From NCBI GenBank assembly GCA_036381235.1, contig DASVDE010000016.1:1-64000 (forward strand): a stretch of DNA of 64,000 nucleotides, in the 5' to 3' direction. Under the pieces are notes generated by a model, which was not told the DNA's origin, did not search any database, and saw nothing but the letters and a program-made list of their open reading frames with translations. The translations under genes were made by a program, and so were the position numbers. This DNA is from DASVDE01 sp036381235. GTDB lineage: Bacteria > Actinomycetota > Thermoleophilia > Solirubrobacterales > 70-9. Below are positions 34,936-42,884 of the stretch, in pieces. Numbering within the stretch: the first letter of the stretch is position 1; each line of letters starts with the position of its first letter.

Positions 34936-36082
34936 GTGCCCCGGAGTCGAGCTGGTCCACGCGGGTGTAGCCGCAGAGGGCCATAGTCAGGTCGAGCTCG
35001 GCGAGGACCATCTTCAGGACCGCCTCGACGCCGGCCTGACCTTCCAGGGCCAGGCCCCAGATGTAGGGGCGCCCGAGGAGGACGGCGTCGGCGCCGAGGG
35101 CGAGCGCCTTGATCGCGTCGGCCCCACCGCGAATGCCGCTGTCGAAGAGGATCGTCAGCTTCTCGCCGCAGGCCTCGGCGATCGCGGGCAGCGCATCGAG
35201 TGAGGCGATGGCGCCGTCGACCTGGCGGCCGCCGTGGTTGGAGACGACGATTCCGTCGAGGCCGCGCTTCGCCGCCTCGCGCGCGTCCTCGACGTGCTGG
35301 ATGCCCTTGACGACGATTGGCAGGGAGGTCGTTTTCCGCAGCCACTCAAGGTCGTCCCAGTTCAACGACGGATTGGCCTGGACGCCGAGGAAGTGGCCGG
35401 TCGCCGCGCCCTGGTCCTCCTCCGGGGACTCCTCCAGGCCGGCGCGGAAGACCGGGTCCTGGAAATAGTTGGCGACGCCCATCCCGTTGAGGAAGGGCAG
35501 CCAGGCCTGCTGCAGGTCGCGCGGCTTCCAGCCGGGGATGAAGGTGTCGACGGTGAGGACGATCGCGCCGTAGCCGGCTGCCTCCGCGCGCTTGACGAAG
35601 CTCTCCGCCAGGCTGCGATCGTTGGGCCAGTAGAGCTGGAACCAGCGCGGCGCCTCGCTGCCCGCTTCGGCGATCTCCTCCAGCGTGAAGTGCGAGCTCG
35701 TGCTGGCGATCATCGGCACTCCGAGCGCCGCCGCTGCGCGCGCCGTCGCCAGCTCGCCCTCTTCGTGGACCACTTTCTGCACCCCGATCGGCGCCAGCAT
35801 CAGCGGCGCCGGCATCGCGGTGCCAAGCACGTTGACGGAGAGGTCACGCTCGGCGACGTCGCGCAGCATCCGCGGCACGATCCGCCGGCGCCGGAAGGCC
35901 TCCAGGTTCGCGTCCATCGTGCCTTCGCCTCCGGCGCCGGCGAAGACGTAGTTCGCCGCCTTCGGATCCATCGTCTCGGCGGCGCGCCGCTCCAGCTCGG
36001 CCATCGAGACCGGTATCGACGGCGTCTCACCCCCCAGGCCACGGGCGTAGATCTCGCGGTAGTAGTCGGCGAAGTCCGCCAT
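34925..36082 (-). CDS. FMN-dependent alpha-hydroxy-acid oxidase, lactate 2-monooxygenase-like
   Basis: Oxidises an alpha-hydroxy acid, probably lactate, with bound FMN. The 385-aa protein has the family pattern: YVFAGAGGEGTMDANLEAFR, MPAPLMLAPIGVQ, RWFQLYWPNDR, LTVDTFIPGWKPRDL, VVKGIQ with the Lys that contacts FMN, SNHGGRQVDGAIAS with the catalytic His and Arg, and DSGIRGGADAIKAL for phosphate. The N-terminal layout resembles lactate 2-monooxygenase more than L-lactate dehydrogenase, but the two are hard to separate by eye. A TAGCCT box (36092-36097) lies nine bases before the ATG. The phosphoesterase gene overlaps its end. Confidence 0.87.
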   Translation of the reverse strand: MADFADYYREIYARGLGGETPSIPVSMAELERRAAETMDPKAANYVFAGAGGEGTMDANLEAFRRRRIVPRMLRDVAERDLSVNVLGTAMPAPLMLAPIGVQKVVHEEGELATARAAAALGVPMIASTSSHFTLEEIAEAGSEAPRWFQLYWPNDRSLAESFVKRAEAAGYGAIVLTVDTFIPGWKPRDLQQAWLPFLNGMGVANYFQDPVFRAGLEESPEEDQGAATGHFLGVQANPSLNWDDLEWLRKTTSLPIVVKGIQHVEDAREAAKRGLDGIVVSNHGGRQVDGAIASLDALPAIAEACGEKLTILFDSGIRGGADAIKALALGADAVLLGRPYIWGLALEGQAGVEAVLKMVLAELDLTMALCGYTRVDQLDSGALAA

Positions 36083-36091
36083 GCGCGGAGG

Positions 36092-36097
36092 AGGCTA
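36092..36097 (-). promoter_or_regulatory. -10 box of the hydroxy-acid oxidase gene (leaderless)
   Basis: TAGCCT on the minus strand, nine bases, then ATG. Confidence 0.45.
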
Positions 36098-36145
36098 CCG
36101 CCGCGAGCCGGTTCCGGCCGGGGCCGAATCGCGATCCGCCGAGGA

Positions 36146-36151
36146 TAGGCT
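36146..36151 (+). promoter_or_regulatory. -10 box of tatD (leaderless)
   Basis: TAGGCT, six bases, then ATG 36158. Confidence 0.5.
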
Positions 36152-36157
36152 GAGCCC

Positions 36158-36925
36158 ATGATCGACTCCCACACCCACCTGTTTCTCTGCGAGCAGCCGG
36201 AGGACGAGCTGATCGCCGCGGCAGATGCGGCGGGGGTGAGTCGGATGCTGAACGTCGGTCTCGGCGCCGACAGCAACGAGACGGCGGTCGGGGCGGCGGA
36301 GCGGCACGAGGGGGTGTTCGCGGCGGTCGGCTGCCATCCGACCTCGGCCGGCGAGTTCGACGACGCGCTTGGCGTCGAGATCGCGCGGCTCGCAGCGCAC
36401 GAGAAGGTGCGGGCGATCGGCGAGACGGGCATCGACTACTACCGCGATACCGCGACGCCCGCCGAGCAGAGGCGAGCGTTCGAGGCGCAGATTGAGATCG
36501 CCCGCGATCACGGCCTGCCGATCGTGATCCACGCGCGAGATCCCGACGGCGAGACTACGGCGTCCGACGAGGTGTTCGAGGTCCTCGACGCCCGCGCCGG
36601 TGACGCTCCGGTCATCCTGCATTGCTTCCTCGCTCCCTGGCGCGTCGAGGACGCGATCGAGCGGGGCTGGTTCTGCTCCTTCTCGGGGATCGTCACCTAT
36701 CCCAAGTCCGATGCGCTGCGCGAGGCGGCCGGGAAGCTGCCCGACGATCTTCTCCTGGTCGAGACCGATGCGCCCTACCTCGCGCCGCAGGCGGTGCGCG
36801 GCAGGCCGAACGAGCCGGCCCATGTCGTCTCCACCGCCGAGGTCGTCGCCGAGGTGCGAGGTGTCTCCTACGGGGAGTTGGAGCAGGTCGTCGAGGAGAA
36901 CGCCCGGGAGCTGTTCGGCTGGTAG
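36158..36925 (+). CDS. tatD: TatD-family metal-dependent deoxyribonuclease/hydrolase
   Basis: Two-metal TIM-barrel hydrolase. The 255-aa protein shows the metal ligands in order: HTH (IDSHTHLFL), the Glu in RAIGETGIDYYRD, His in PIVIHARD, His in PVILHCFLA, and Asp in LLVETDAPYLAPQ. Studied members are 3'-5' DNases that act in repair. It opens the tatD-rsmA pair, with rsmA two bases downstream, the conserved Gram-positive order after metG (here two minus-strand genes have been inserted between metG and tatD). Confidence 0.93.
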   Translation: MIDSHTHLFLCEQPEDELIAAADAAGVSRMLNVGLGADSNETAVGAAERHEGVFAAVGCHPTSAGEFDDALGVEIARLAAHEKVRAIGETGIDYYRDTATPAEQRRAFEAQIEIARDHGLPIVIHARDPDGETTASDEVFEVLDARAGDAPVILHCFLAPWRVEDAIERGWFCSFSGIVTYPKSDALREAAGKLPDDLLLVETDAPYLAPQAVRGRPNEPAHVVSTAEVVAEVRGVSYGELEQVVEENARELFGW

Positions 36926-36927
36926 CC

Positions 36928-37686
36928 GTGGTCAGGCTCGGGCAGAACTTCCTCGCCGATCCGAACCTGCTCGACGCGATCCTCCGCGACGCGGCGCTCG
37001 ACTCCGCCGACGTCGTGCTCGAGGTGGGGGCGGGGGAGGGGGTGTTGACCGGGCGGCTGGCCGAAGTGGCCTCCCGAGTCCACGTCGTCGAGATCGATCG
37101 GGGGCTGGAGGAGGCGCTGGCGCCGCTCGCCGCTCGCCGCAACGTCGACCTGCACTGGGCGGACGCGATGAAGCTGGATTTCGGCGCTCTGGACCCGGCG
37201 CCGACCGCGATGGTCGCCAACCTTCCCTACTCGGTGGCGACCCCGGTGATCCTGCGCACGATCGAGCAACTCCCCTCCCTGCGGCGCTGGACGGTGATGG
37301 TTCAGCGTGAGATCGCCGACCGCCTGCGGGCCAAGCCGGGCAGCCGCACCTACGGCTCACCGAGCGTCTTGGCGCAGCTGGCCTGCGAGGTGAGGTTGGT
37401 GCGCACCGTCGACCCGGCGGTGTTCAGGCCGCGGCCGCGGGTCGAGTCGGCGATCCTCGGCCTGCGCCGCACCGGGCCCGCCGCCGATCCCGAGACCCGC
37501 GAGCTGGTGCGCGCCGCCTTCGCCCACCGGCGCAAGTCGCTGGCCCGCTCCCTGGAGCACGCCCGCCCCGACTCACTCGCCCCAGCCCGCGCCGCCCTGC
37601 GCAAGCTCGACCTACCGGAAAACGCCCGCGCCGAGCAGCTTTCGCCGGAGCAGTTCCGCGCCTTGGCTAAGAGCCTGTCCGGGTAG
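36928..37686 (+). CDS. rsmA: 16S rRNA (adenine-1518/1519 N6)-dimethyltransferase
   Basis: Dimethylates two adenines near the 3' end of 16S rRNA during ribosome assembly. The 252-aa protein begins VVRLGQNFLADPNLLD, with the SAM-binding VLEVGAGEGVLTGRLAE, then the catalytic NLPYSVATPVI motif and FRPRPRVESAI typical of KsgA. GTG is two bases after the tatD stop. Its stop codon TAG (37684-37686) is embedded in the left arm of hairpin repeat copy C. Confidence 0.95.
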   Translation: MVRLGQNFLADPNLLDAILRDAALDSADVVLEVGAGEGVLTGRLAEVASRVHVVEIDRGLEEALAPLAARRNVDLHWADAMKLDFGALDPAPTAMVANLPYSVATPVILRTIEQLPSLRRWTVMVQREIADRLRAKPGSRTYGSPSVLAQLACEVRLVRTVDPAVFRPRPRVESAILGLRRTGPAADPETRELVRAAFAHRRKSLARSLEHARPDSLAPARAALRKLDLPENARAEQLSPEQFRALAKSLSG

Positions 37687-37783
37687 GGGGTCGAACGGCT
37701 TGTACTTTTTCCGCGTAACCGCTGGCGGGCAACTGATCACCATCTTCGGAAAAAGTTGAGTGAGACCCCCTACCCGGACAGGC
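37673..37783. repeat. Hairpin repeat, copy C (111 nt), inverted orientation
   Basis: Outer arms 37673-37692 and 37764-37783 form 20 perfect base pairs; inner arms CTTTTTCCG (37705-37713) and CGGAAAAAG (37747-37755) form nine. Compared with copies A and B the core is in the opposite direction. It contains the rsmA stop and ends nine bases before the ispE ATG, so the hairpin in mRNA would sit on the ispE ribosome site. Confidence 0.88.
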
Positions 37784-37792
37784 CCAGTCGAG

Positions 37793-38635
37793 ATGCGCAT
37801 CTACGCCCCCGCAAAGCTCAACCTCTGCCTCTATCTGGGCCCGCGTCGCGAGGACGGGTTGCACGAGCTGTGCTCGCTGTTCGAGCCGTTGGCGCTCGCC
37901 GACCCGATCGAGGTCTCAGAGGCCGAGCGCGACGAGGTCGTCTGCCCCGGGGTCGAAGGAGAGAACCTAGCGGCGCGGGCGCTCGCGGCGCTGCGCGAGC
38001 GTGGCTGGGAGGGGCCGCCGCTGCGGGTGGAGATCGAGAAGCGGATACCGGTCGCCGCCGGCCTCGGTGGCGGCAGCGCCGACGCGGCGGCGGTGCTGCG
38101 GCTGGCGACGGGGCAGGTCGATGACCTGCCCGCAATCGCCGCCGGGCTCGGCGCCGACGTTCCTTCGCAGCTGAACCCGTCCCTGGCGCTGGTCCAGGGC
38201 GCGGGCGAGCGGATCGAGAGCCTGCCCGAGCCGACCCCGCACGCGGCCGTGTTGCTCCCCTGCGGCGGCGGCCTCAGCACCGCCGATGTCTTCGCCGAGG
38301 CCGATCGGCTCGAGCTGGGCCGCGACGCCGCCGAGCTGGACTACCTCGCCGCTCGCCTTCGCGCCGCGGCCGGCGCCGGCGCCTCGCCGCTCGATTACGC
38401 CGATCTCCTCCACAACGACCTCGAGCCCGCCGCCCGCTCCCTGCGCCCCGACATCGGCGACGCCCTCGACGCCCTGCGCGCCGCCGGCGCCCCGATCGCC
38501 CTGCTCACCGGCTCCGGCCCCACCTCGGTGGGACTTTTCTCCACAGAATCGGGGGCAAAGCGTTCAGCGGAGCGTTTGGGCCGCGACGACGCGATCGTCT
38601 GCGAAGCCGGCGCGATGGCGGTGTTCCTGTCGTGA
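37793..38635 (+). CDS. ispE: 4-diphosphocytidyl-2-C-methyl-D-erythritol kinase
   Basis: GHMP kinase of the non-mevalonate isoprenoid pathway. The 280-aa product starts MRIYAPAKLNLCLYLGPRRE, has the phosphate loop PVAAGLGGGSADAAAVL, and the third GHMP motif ALLTGSGPTSVGLF. ATG 37793 is preferred because the protein then begins with the family's A-P-A-K-x-N; a longer frame would extend into the hairpin repeat. No clear Shine-Dalgarno or -10 box precedes it. The last bases GTGA start the DedA-PAP2 gene. Confidence 0.93.
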   Translation: MRIYAPAKLNLCLYLGPRREDGLHELCSLFEPLALADPIEVSEAERDEVVCPGVEGENLAARALAALRERGWEGPPLRVEIEKRIPVAAGLGGGSADAAAVLRLATGQVDDLPAIAAGLGADVPSQLNPSLALVQGAGERIESLPEPTPHAAVLLPCGGGLSTADVFAEADRLELGRDAAELDYLAARLRAAAGAGASPLDYADLLHNDLEPAARSLRPDIGDALDALRAAGAPIALLTGSGPTSVGLFSTESGAKRSAERLGRDDAIVCEAGAMAVFLS

Positions 38636-40137
38636 AGCTTGCGCTGCCAGAGGACCGCCGTCGGCGGCGCCTCGCCATGATCGCGATCGCCGCGGCGATC
38701 GCTGCCGGCTATTACCTGATCAGCCGCGTCATTCCTCACGACGATTTGCAGCAGCTGTTGGAGGACATCTCCAACACGCTGGGCGCTTGGACCTACCTGC
38801 TGGTCGGCGTCTTCGCGTTTGCGGAGACGGGCGCTTTCGTCGGCCTCGTCGTCCCAGGCGAGACGGTGATGCTGCTCGGCGGCGCCGTCGCCGGACAGGG
38901 CGCGATCGACGTCTACGTGCTGATCGCTATCGCCTGGTTCGCGGCCTGGGCCGGAGACACGACCAGCTTCTTCGTCGGCCGTCGCCTCGGCCGCGAGTTC
39001 GTGATCCGCCACGGCCCGCGTTTCGGGATCGGCCACGAGCGCTTCGAGCAGGTCGAGGAATACTTCTCCCGGCATGGCGGCAAGACGATCTTCATCGGGC
39101 GCTTCATCAGCCTCGTCCGCGCCTTTGCCCCGTTCATAGCCGGCAGCTCCGGGATGCGCTACCGCGCCTTCGTCCCCTACAGCATTCTCGGCACAGGCCT
39201 CTGGGCCAGCGCCCACATCCTGATCGGCTACTTCTTCTCGCGCAGCATCGACACGGCCGCCAAGTACGCGGGACGGGGCGCTTTCCTGCTGGGGACGCTG
39301 ATCGTCGTCATCGTCGGCGCCGTCCTGCTGGTGCGCCACTTCCGGGTCGAGGAGAACCGTCGCGCCGCGGTGCGCTGGATGGAGCGGCACGCCGTCACGC
39401 GTTGGCCGGTCGTCCTCACCCGCCGCTTCCGGCCACAGCTGCGATTTCTCTGGGACCGGGTCACGCCCGGCGGCACCTTCGGCCTCGAGTTCACCTCCCT
39501 GATGGCGACGCTTGCCGTCGCTGCCTTCGTGCTGATCGGCTACACCTCGATCGTCAGCGGCGATCCCGGGCCCACCCCCGGCGATCAGACCGCGATCGAC
39601 ATCGTCGACGGCATTCGCGCCGGCTGGCTTACCGATGTCGCGAAGGCCGTCACCGACCTCGGCTCCGCCGCGGTCACCTGGTCCCTGGCTTTCTTCTGCG
39701 CCGCCTTCCTCATCGCCCGTCGCCGCTGGGCCGAGTTCGGGGTGTTGGCTGCCGGGATGGCGATCGTCATCGTCGGCGTCCACGAGCTGAAGGCCGAGGT
39801 CGATCGCCCGCGACCGTCGGGCAGCCTGGTCGGCTACCGGGGCTCCTCCTTCCCCAGCGGACATGCCGCCTACTCGACCTTCTACGTCTGGCTGGCGGTG
39901 ACGATCGTCGTTCGCCTGCGCACAGGGATGACGCGGGGAGCGGCCGTGATCGCCGCCGGGGTCGTCCTGGCGGCGCTGATCGGGCTCACTCGCGTCTATC
40001 TCGACGCCCACTACCTCAGCGACGTGAACGCGGGGTGGGCGCTGGGCGCCGGCGCCTTCGCGCTGTGCGCGGCGGTGGGCCTTGTCATCTCCACGCTGGG
40101 GTCGGTTCGAAGACCACTGCGGTGGCCTTCGAACTGA
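38632..40137 (+). CDS. DedA-PAP2 fusion membrane protein
   Basis: Two membrane enzymes in one chain of 501 residues. The first half (to about 230) is a DedA/SNARE-associated domain: AFAETGAFVGLVVPGETVMLLGGA, then GRRLGREFVIRHG, FSRHGGKTIFIGRFI and RAFAPFIAG, the family linked to lipid (undecaprenyl-phosphate) recycling. The second half (about 270-490) is a PAP2 lipid phosphatase: KAEVDRPRP, SSFPSGHAAYS and RVYLDAHYLSDV are the three phosphatase motifs. Together they suggest dephosphorylation and flipping of a polyprenyl or phospholipid carrier. Overlaps the ispE stop by four bases (GTGA), which fits polyprenyl supply. Confidence 0.9.
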   Translation: MKLALPEDRRRRRLAMIAIAAAIAAGYYLISRVIPHDDLQQLLEDISNTLGAWTYLLVGVFAFAETGAFVGLVVPGETVMLLGGAVAGQGAIDVYVLIAIAWFAAWAGDTTSFFVGRRLGREFVIRHGPRFGIGHERFEQVEEYFSRHGGKTIFIGRFISLVRAFAPFIAGSSGMRYRAFVPYSILGTGLWASAHILIGYFFSRSIDTAAKYAGRGAFLLGTLIVVIVGAVLLVRHFRVEENRRAAVRWMERHAVTRWPVVLTRRFRPQLRFLWDRVTPGGTFGLEFTSLMATLAVAAFVLIGYTSIVSGDPGPTPGDQTAIDIVDGIRAGWLTDVAKAVTDLGSAAVTWSLAFFCAAFLIARRRWAEFGVLAAGMAIVIVGVHELKAEVDRPRPSGSLVGYRGSSFPSGHAAYSTFYVWLAVTIVVRLRTGMTRGAAVIAAGVVLAALIGLTRVYLDAHYLSDVNAGWALGAGAFALCAAVGLVISTLGSVRRPLRWPSN

Positions 40138-40159
40138 CCCTTGCGGCACAATGGGCTCG

Positions 40160-40420
40160 ATGGCCATGGTTGAGGCGCTGCCGCTGGCATTGCAGAAGAT
40201 CGAGAATGAGTACCTGCTGTTCGGCGCGGCGGGCCTGATCAGCCTGGTCGCCTTCGTCGCCCTGATCTTCGTCCCGGCGGTCAGCTCCTTCGGCCGAATC
40301 TGGGAGAAGGCTGCGGCCGGCGTTCTCTCAATCTTCGTCCTCGTCGCGCTCGTCCTGACCGGTGTGGTGGTCGGCCTCGCCTTCGTCTACTACTACGACG
40401 AGATCGTCAACCTGCTCTAG
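40160..40420 (+). CDS. Small two-helix membrane protein
   Basis: An 86-aa protein of unknown function with two hydrophobic segments (about 18-40 and 53-76) and acidic ends (MAMVEALPLALQKIENEYLL, ending YYDEIVNLL). Start options are ATG 40151, 40160 and 40166; 40160 is chosen because a CACAAT -10-like box ends seven bases upstream and contains the 40151 ATG start. It stands between the DedA-PAP2 gene and a PucR regulator. Confidence 0.65.
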   Translation: MAMVEALPLALQKIENEYLLFGAAGLISLVAFVALIFVPAVSSFGRIWEKAAAGVLSIFVLVALVLTGVVVGLAFVYYYDEIVNLL

Positions 40421-40437
40421 ACCGCGATAATGGGCGG

Positions 40438-41688
40438 ATGTCCGCTGCCGCCAAAGGACAGAAAACTCCTGCAAAGACAGGGGATATCGGGACGCTGGAC
40501 GCGCTCGCGGAGGCAGTTGAGTCCGGCGCCGGGCTGCCCGCTGTGGCGCGCGCGGCGGCGAAGCTGCTCGATGCCAGCATCGCGCTGATCGACCGCTCCA
40601 GCGCGGTTTTGGCGGTTGCCGGCGCCTCCTCGGACCAGGAGAAGAAGCTGCTCTCCGGCGGTGAGGGCGTTACGTCGGTCGAGCTGCGGGTCGCCGACAG
40701 CGCGGTTGGCGAACTGCGCTACCGCGCCAAGGCCGACCCCGACCCGGCGATCGCCCGCATGGTGACGACGCTGCTGGCGCTGGAGCTGGAGCGCTCTCGC
40801 TCTCCCGAGTGGGAGAGCGAGGAGGTGGCCGGCGCCTTCGTCGCCGCTGTCCTGGGCCGGGAGGTCACCGATCGCGGCGACATCATCGCCCGCGCCGCCG
40901 AGCTGGGCGCCGACCTGGAGTCCGGCTCCGGGGTGCTGATCGTCCGCGCCATTCCTCGCGCCGCCCAGACGGGGGAGTGGCGCGCCCGGGTGATGACGCT
41001 CTCGCTGCGGGCCCTGCGGGCGCTGGCTCCCGGCTCGCTTGCGACCGCCGAGGAGGGCGAGGCGGCCGAGGTCTCCGTGATCGTTCCCGCGGCGGACGAT
41101 GAGCGCCTCACTCGCGCCGCCGTCGGGCTGGCACGCGAGCTTGAGGACGGCTTGGCGGGCTTTCACCTGACGATTGGCCACAGCCGCCGCGCCGCCGACC
41201 CGGTCGACCTCTATCGCTCCGGTGGCGAGGCGCGTCTGGCGGTCAACGTGGGCGAGGCCGAGGGTCGCGCCCTGCTCGCCTTCGAGGACACCGGCGCCTA
41301 TCGCCTGCTGCTGGGGGCGATGAGCGAGAACCCGCGGGAGCTGGAGCGCTTCTACGCGGAAACGATCGAGCCCCTGGCCATCTACGACGACCAGTACGAA
41401 ACCGAGCTGGTGGCGACGATCGAGACCTACCTCGACAATGACGGCAATGTCGCCGCCACCGCCAAACAGCTCTTCACCCACCGTCACACGATCCGCTACC
41501 GGTTGGAGCGCGCCCGAGAGCTTTGCGGGCACGACGTCTCATCCACGGAGGGTCGCGAGAAGCTCGGCCTCGGCCTGAAGGCGATGCGCGTCCTCGGCAT
41601 CGCCTCGCCTCGGGGGCCGGCGCTCGAGCCCGGCGCGGAGGCCGGCAAGGTCCCGAGGTCGACGGAGGCGTCCGGGGACACCGCATGA
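40438..41688 (+). CDS. PucR/CdaR-type transcriptional regulator
   Basis: A 416-aa regulator. The C-terminal PucR helix-turn-helix is evident: LVATIETYLDNDGNVAATAK, then LFTHRHTIRYRLERARELCG. Upstream is a GGDEF-like/CdaR middle region (LTIGHSRRAADPVDLYRSGG with EARLAV) and an N-terminal GAF-like sensor (LLDASIALIDRSSAVLAVAG). Such proteins often control purine, amino-acid or polyhydroxyl compound use, but no target is visible here. GATAAT lies six bases before the ATG. Its last codon overlaps the next gene's ATG. Confidence 0.87.
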   Translation: MSAAAKGQKTPAKTGDIGTLDALAEAVESGAGLPAVARAAAKLLDASIALIDRSSAVLAVAGASSDQEKKLLSGGEGVTSVELRVADSAVGELRYRAKADPDPAIARMVTTLLALELERSRSPEWESEEVAGAFVAAVLGREVTDRGDIIARAAELGADLESGSGVLIVRAIPRAAQTGEWRARVMTLSLRALRALAPGSLATAEEGEAAEVSVIVPAADDERLTRAAVGLARELEDGLAGFHLTIGHSRRAADPVDLYRSGGEARLAVNVGEAEGRALLAFEDTGAYRLLLGAMSENPRELERFYAETIEPLAIYDDQYETELVATIETYLDNDGNVAATAKQLFTHRHTIRYRLERARELCGHDVSSTEGREKLGLGLKAMRVLGIASPRGPALEPGAEAGKVPRSTEASGDTA

Positions 41689-42089
41689 GGTTGCCCTCGG
41701 TCGCCCGATGGGCGCTCGCGCTGCTTGCTCTCTCCGCCGCGAGCATCGGCCTCGTCGCGGCTTTCGCTCCCCGCTTCTTCTACGACGACTTTCCCTTCCT
41801 CACTCACTGGGTCGACCTGCTGCCTCCCTATAACGAGCATCTGGTGACGGACGTCGGCGGTCTCTACCTCGGCTTCGCGATCCTCTTCGCCTGGGCCGCC
41901 TGGACGCTCGGGCGCCAACTTGTCCGCGCCGCCTGCGTCGCTTGGCTGGCGGTCGCCGTCCTCCACCTCACCTTCCACGCAACCCACCTCGACAACTTCG
42001 GCACCGCCGACGCGATCGCCGAGCTCACCTCCCTGGCCTTCCTCCTCGCCCCACCGGTCGTCGCGCTCTGGGCGGCTCAGCCGCGATAG
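41685..42089 (+). CDS. Four-helix membrane protein of unknown function
   Basis: A 134-aa hydrophobic protein with about four TM segments (ALALLALSAASIGLVAAF, then LYLGFAILFAWAAWTL, AACVAWLAVAVLHLTF and ELTSLAFLLAPPVVALW). His-rich HLTFHATHLDNFG stands between the last two. No family is recognised with certainty. It starts on ATGA overlapping the PucR stop, so it is probably controlled with that gene. tRNA-Gln follows convergently. Confidence 0.7.
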   Translation: MRLPSVARWALALLALSAASIGLVAAFAPRFFYDDFPFLTHWVDLLPPYNEHLVTDVGGLYLGFAILFAWAAWTLGRQLVRAACVAWLAVAVLHLTFHATHLDNFGTADAIAELTSLAFLLAPPVVALWAAQPR

Positions 42090-42092
42090 AGG

Positions 42093-42165
42093 TTCCGGGG
42101 GGAGGACTTGAACCCCCGCTTCCAGGACCAAAACCTGGCGTGCTAGCCAACTACACCACCCCGGA
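42093..42165 (-). tRNA. tRNA-Gln (anticodon UUG)
   Basis: Reads TCCGGGG for the acceptor 5' side and CCCCGGA with discriminator A for the 3' side. The D-arm region is GTGTAGTTGGCTAGCAC, the anticodon arm CCAGG-TTTTGGT-CCTGG gives TTG, and the T arm is GGGGG-TTCAAGT-CCTCC. Two C of the CCA end are encoded but not the final A. Only Gln isoacceptor in the window; it decodes CAA. Confidence 0.93.
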
Positions 42166-42176
42166 ACGCACGCCCG

Positions 42177-42182
42177 AGCCTA
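42177..42182 (-). promoter_or_regulatory. Probable -10 box of tRNA-Gln
   Basis: TAGGCT on the minus strand, eleven bases before the mature 5' end; the same hexamer serves several protein genes here. Confidence 0.45.
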
Positions 42183-42262
42183 GCGCCCGCTGACACGCAT
42201 GCTTCGTTATCTCTCTCTGAGATGAGAACAGAGCAATGGTTGATTGCGTCCGGATGGGAGCT

Positions 42263-42268
42263 TAGGGT
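42263..42268 (+). promoter_or_regulatory. -10 box of the HdeD-like gene
   Basis: TAGGGT, six bases, then ATG 42275. Confidence 0.45.
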
Positions 42269-42274
42269 CGCACC

Positions 42275-42844
42275 ATGGAATACGGGGGAGTGCAGATGGA
42301 TCCGGAGGTTCGCGAGGGTCTGGCAAAGGGCTGGAAGGGGCTGATGGCCGTCGGGGTCCTGGCGATCTTCATCGGCTGCATCGCGATCCTGGTGCCCGCG
42401 GTCGCCTCCGTCGGGACGGCGATCTTCATCGGCTGGATCCTGGTGATCGCCGGTGCCTTCCTGGTCGCCGCCGCCTTCAGCGCCCACACGATCGGGAGTG
42501 TCGTGCTGCGCCTGCTCTGGGCATTGCTGACCGTGATCGTCGGCCTCTGGCTGATCGTTGAGCCGCACAACGGCACCTTGACCCTGACCCTGGTGCTCGG
42601 CATCTACTTCCTCTTCATGGGCCTGACCCGGATCGCGGTCGCCTTTGCCGGTCGTGGACAGGCGGGGGCCGGCCTGGTCGGCCTCAGCGGTGTTGCCGGG
42701 CTGCTGATCGGAATCCTCGTCCTCGCAGAGTTCCCCAGCTCCGCCGACTGGGCAATCGGCCTCCTGGTCGGCATCGACCTGATCTTCGCCGGCTGGACCC
42801 TCACCTCGGTCGCTTTGGTCGGGCGCGACCTTTCGCGCGCGTAG
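42275..42844 (+). CDS. HdeD-like (DUF308) membrane protein
   Basis: A 189-aa protein with six hydrophobic helices in the repeated DUF308 pattern (WKGLMAVGVLAIFIGCIAIL, then ATAIFIGWILVIAG-type segments, GIYFLFMGLTRIAVAF and DWAIGLLVGIDLIFAGWTL). E. coli HdeD is linked to acid resistance at high cell density; the mechanism is not known and may not apply here. Two starts are possible: ATG 42275 by the TAGGGT box, or ATG 42296 by GGGGGAG. It is a single gene before glmU. Confidence 0.82.
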   Translation: MEYGGVQMDPEVREGLAKGWKGLMAVGVLAIFIGCIAILVPAVASVGTAIFIGWILVIAGAFLVAAAFSAHTIGSVVLRLLWALLTVIVGLWLIVEPHNGTLTLTLVLGIYFLFMGLTRIAVAFAGRGQAGAGLVGLSGVAGLLIGILVLAEFPSSADWAIGLLVGIDLIFAGWTLTSVALVGRDLSRA

Positions 42845-42872
42845 ATCCGCGACAGAACCGGCCCACCGGGAC

Positions 42873-42878
42873 TACGAT
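42873..42878 (+). promoter_or_regulatory. -10 box of glmU (leaderless)
   Basis: TACGAT, six bases, then GTG 42885. This decides against the TTG two codons upstream. Confidence 0.5.
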
Positions 42879-42884
42879 TTGCCG

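Noticed and set aside
42168..42274. A second tRNA or a riboswitch between tRNA-Gln and the HdeD-like gene
   Set aside because: Only a short ATCTC/GAGAT pair and promoter boxes are visible; no cloverleaf or known riboswitch core.
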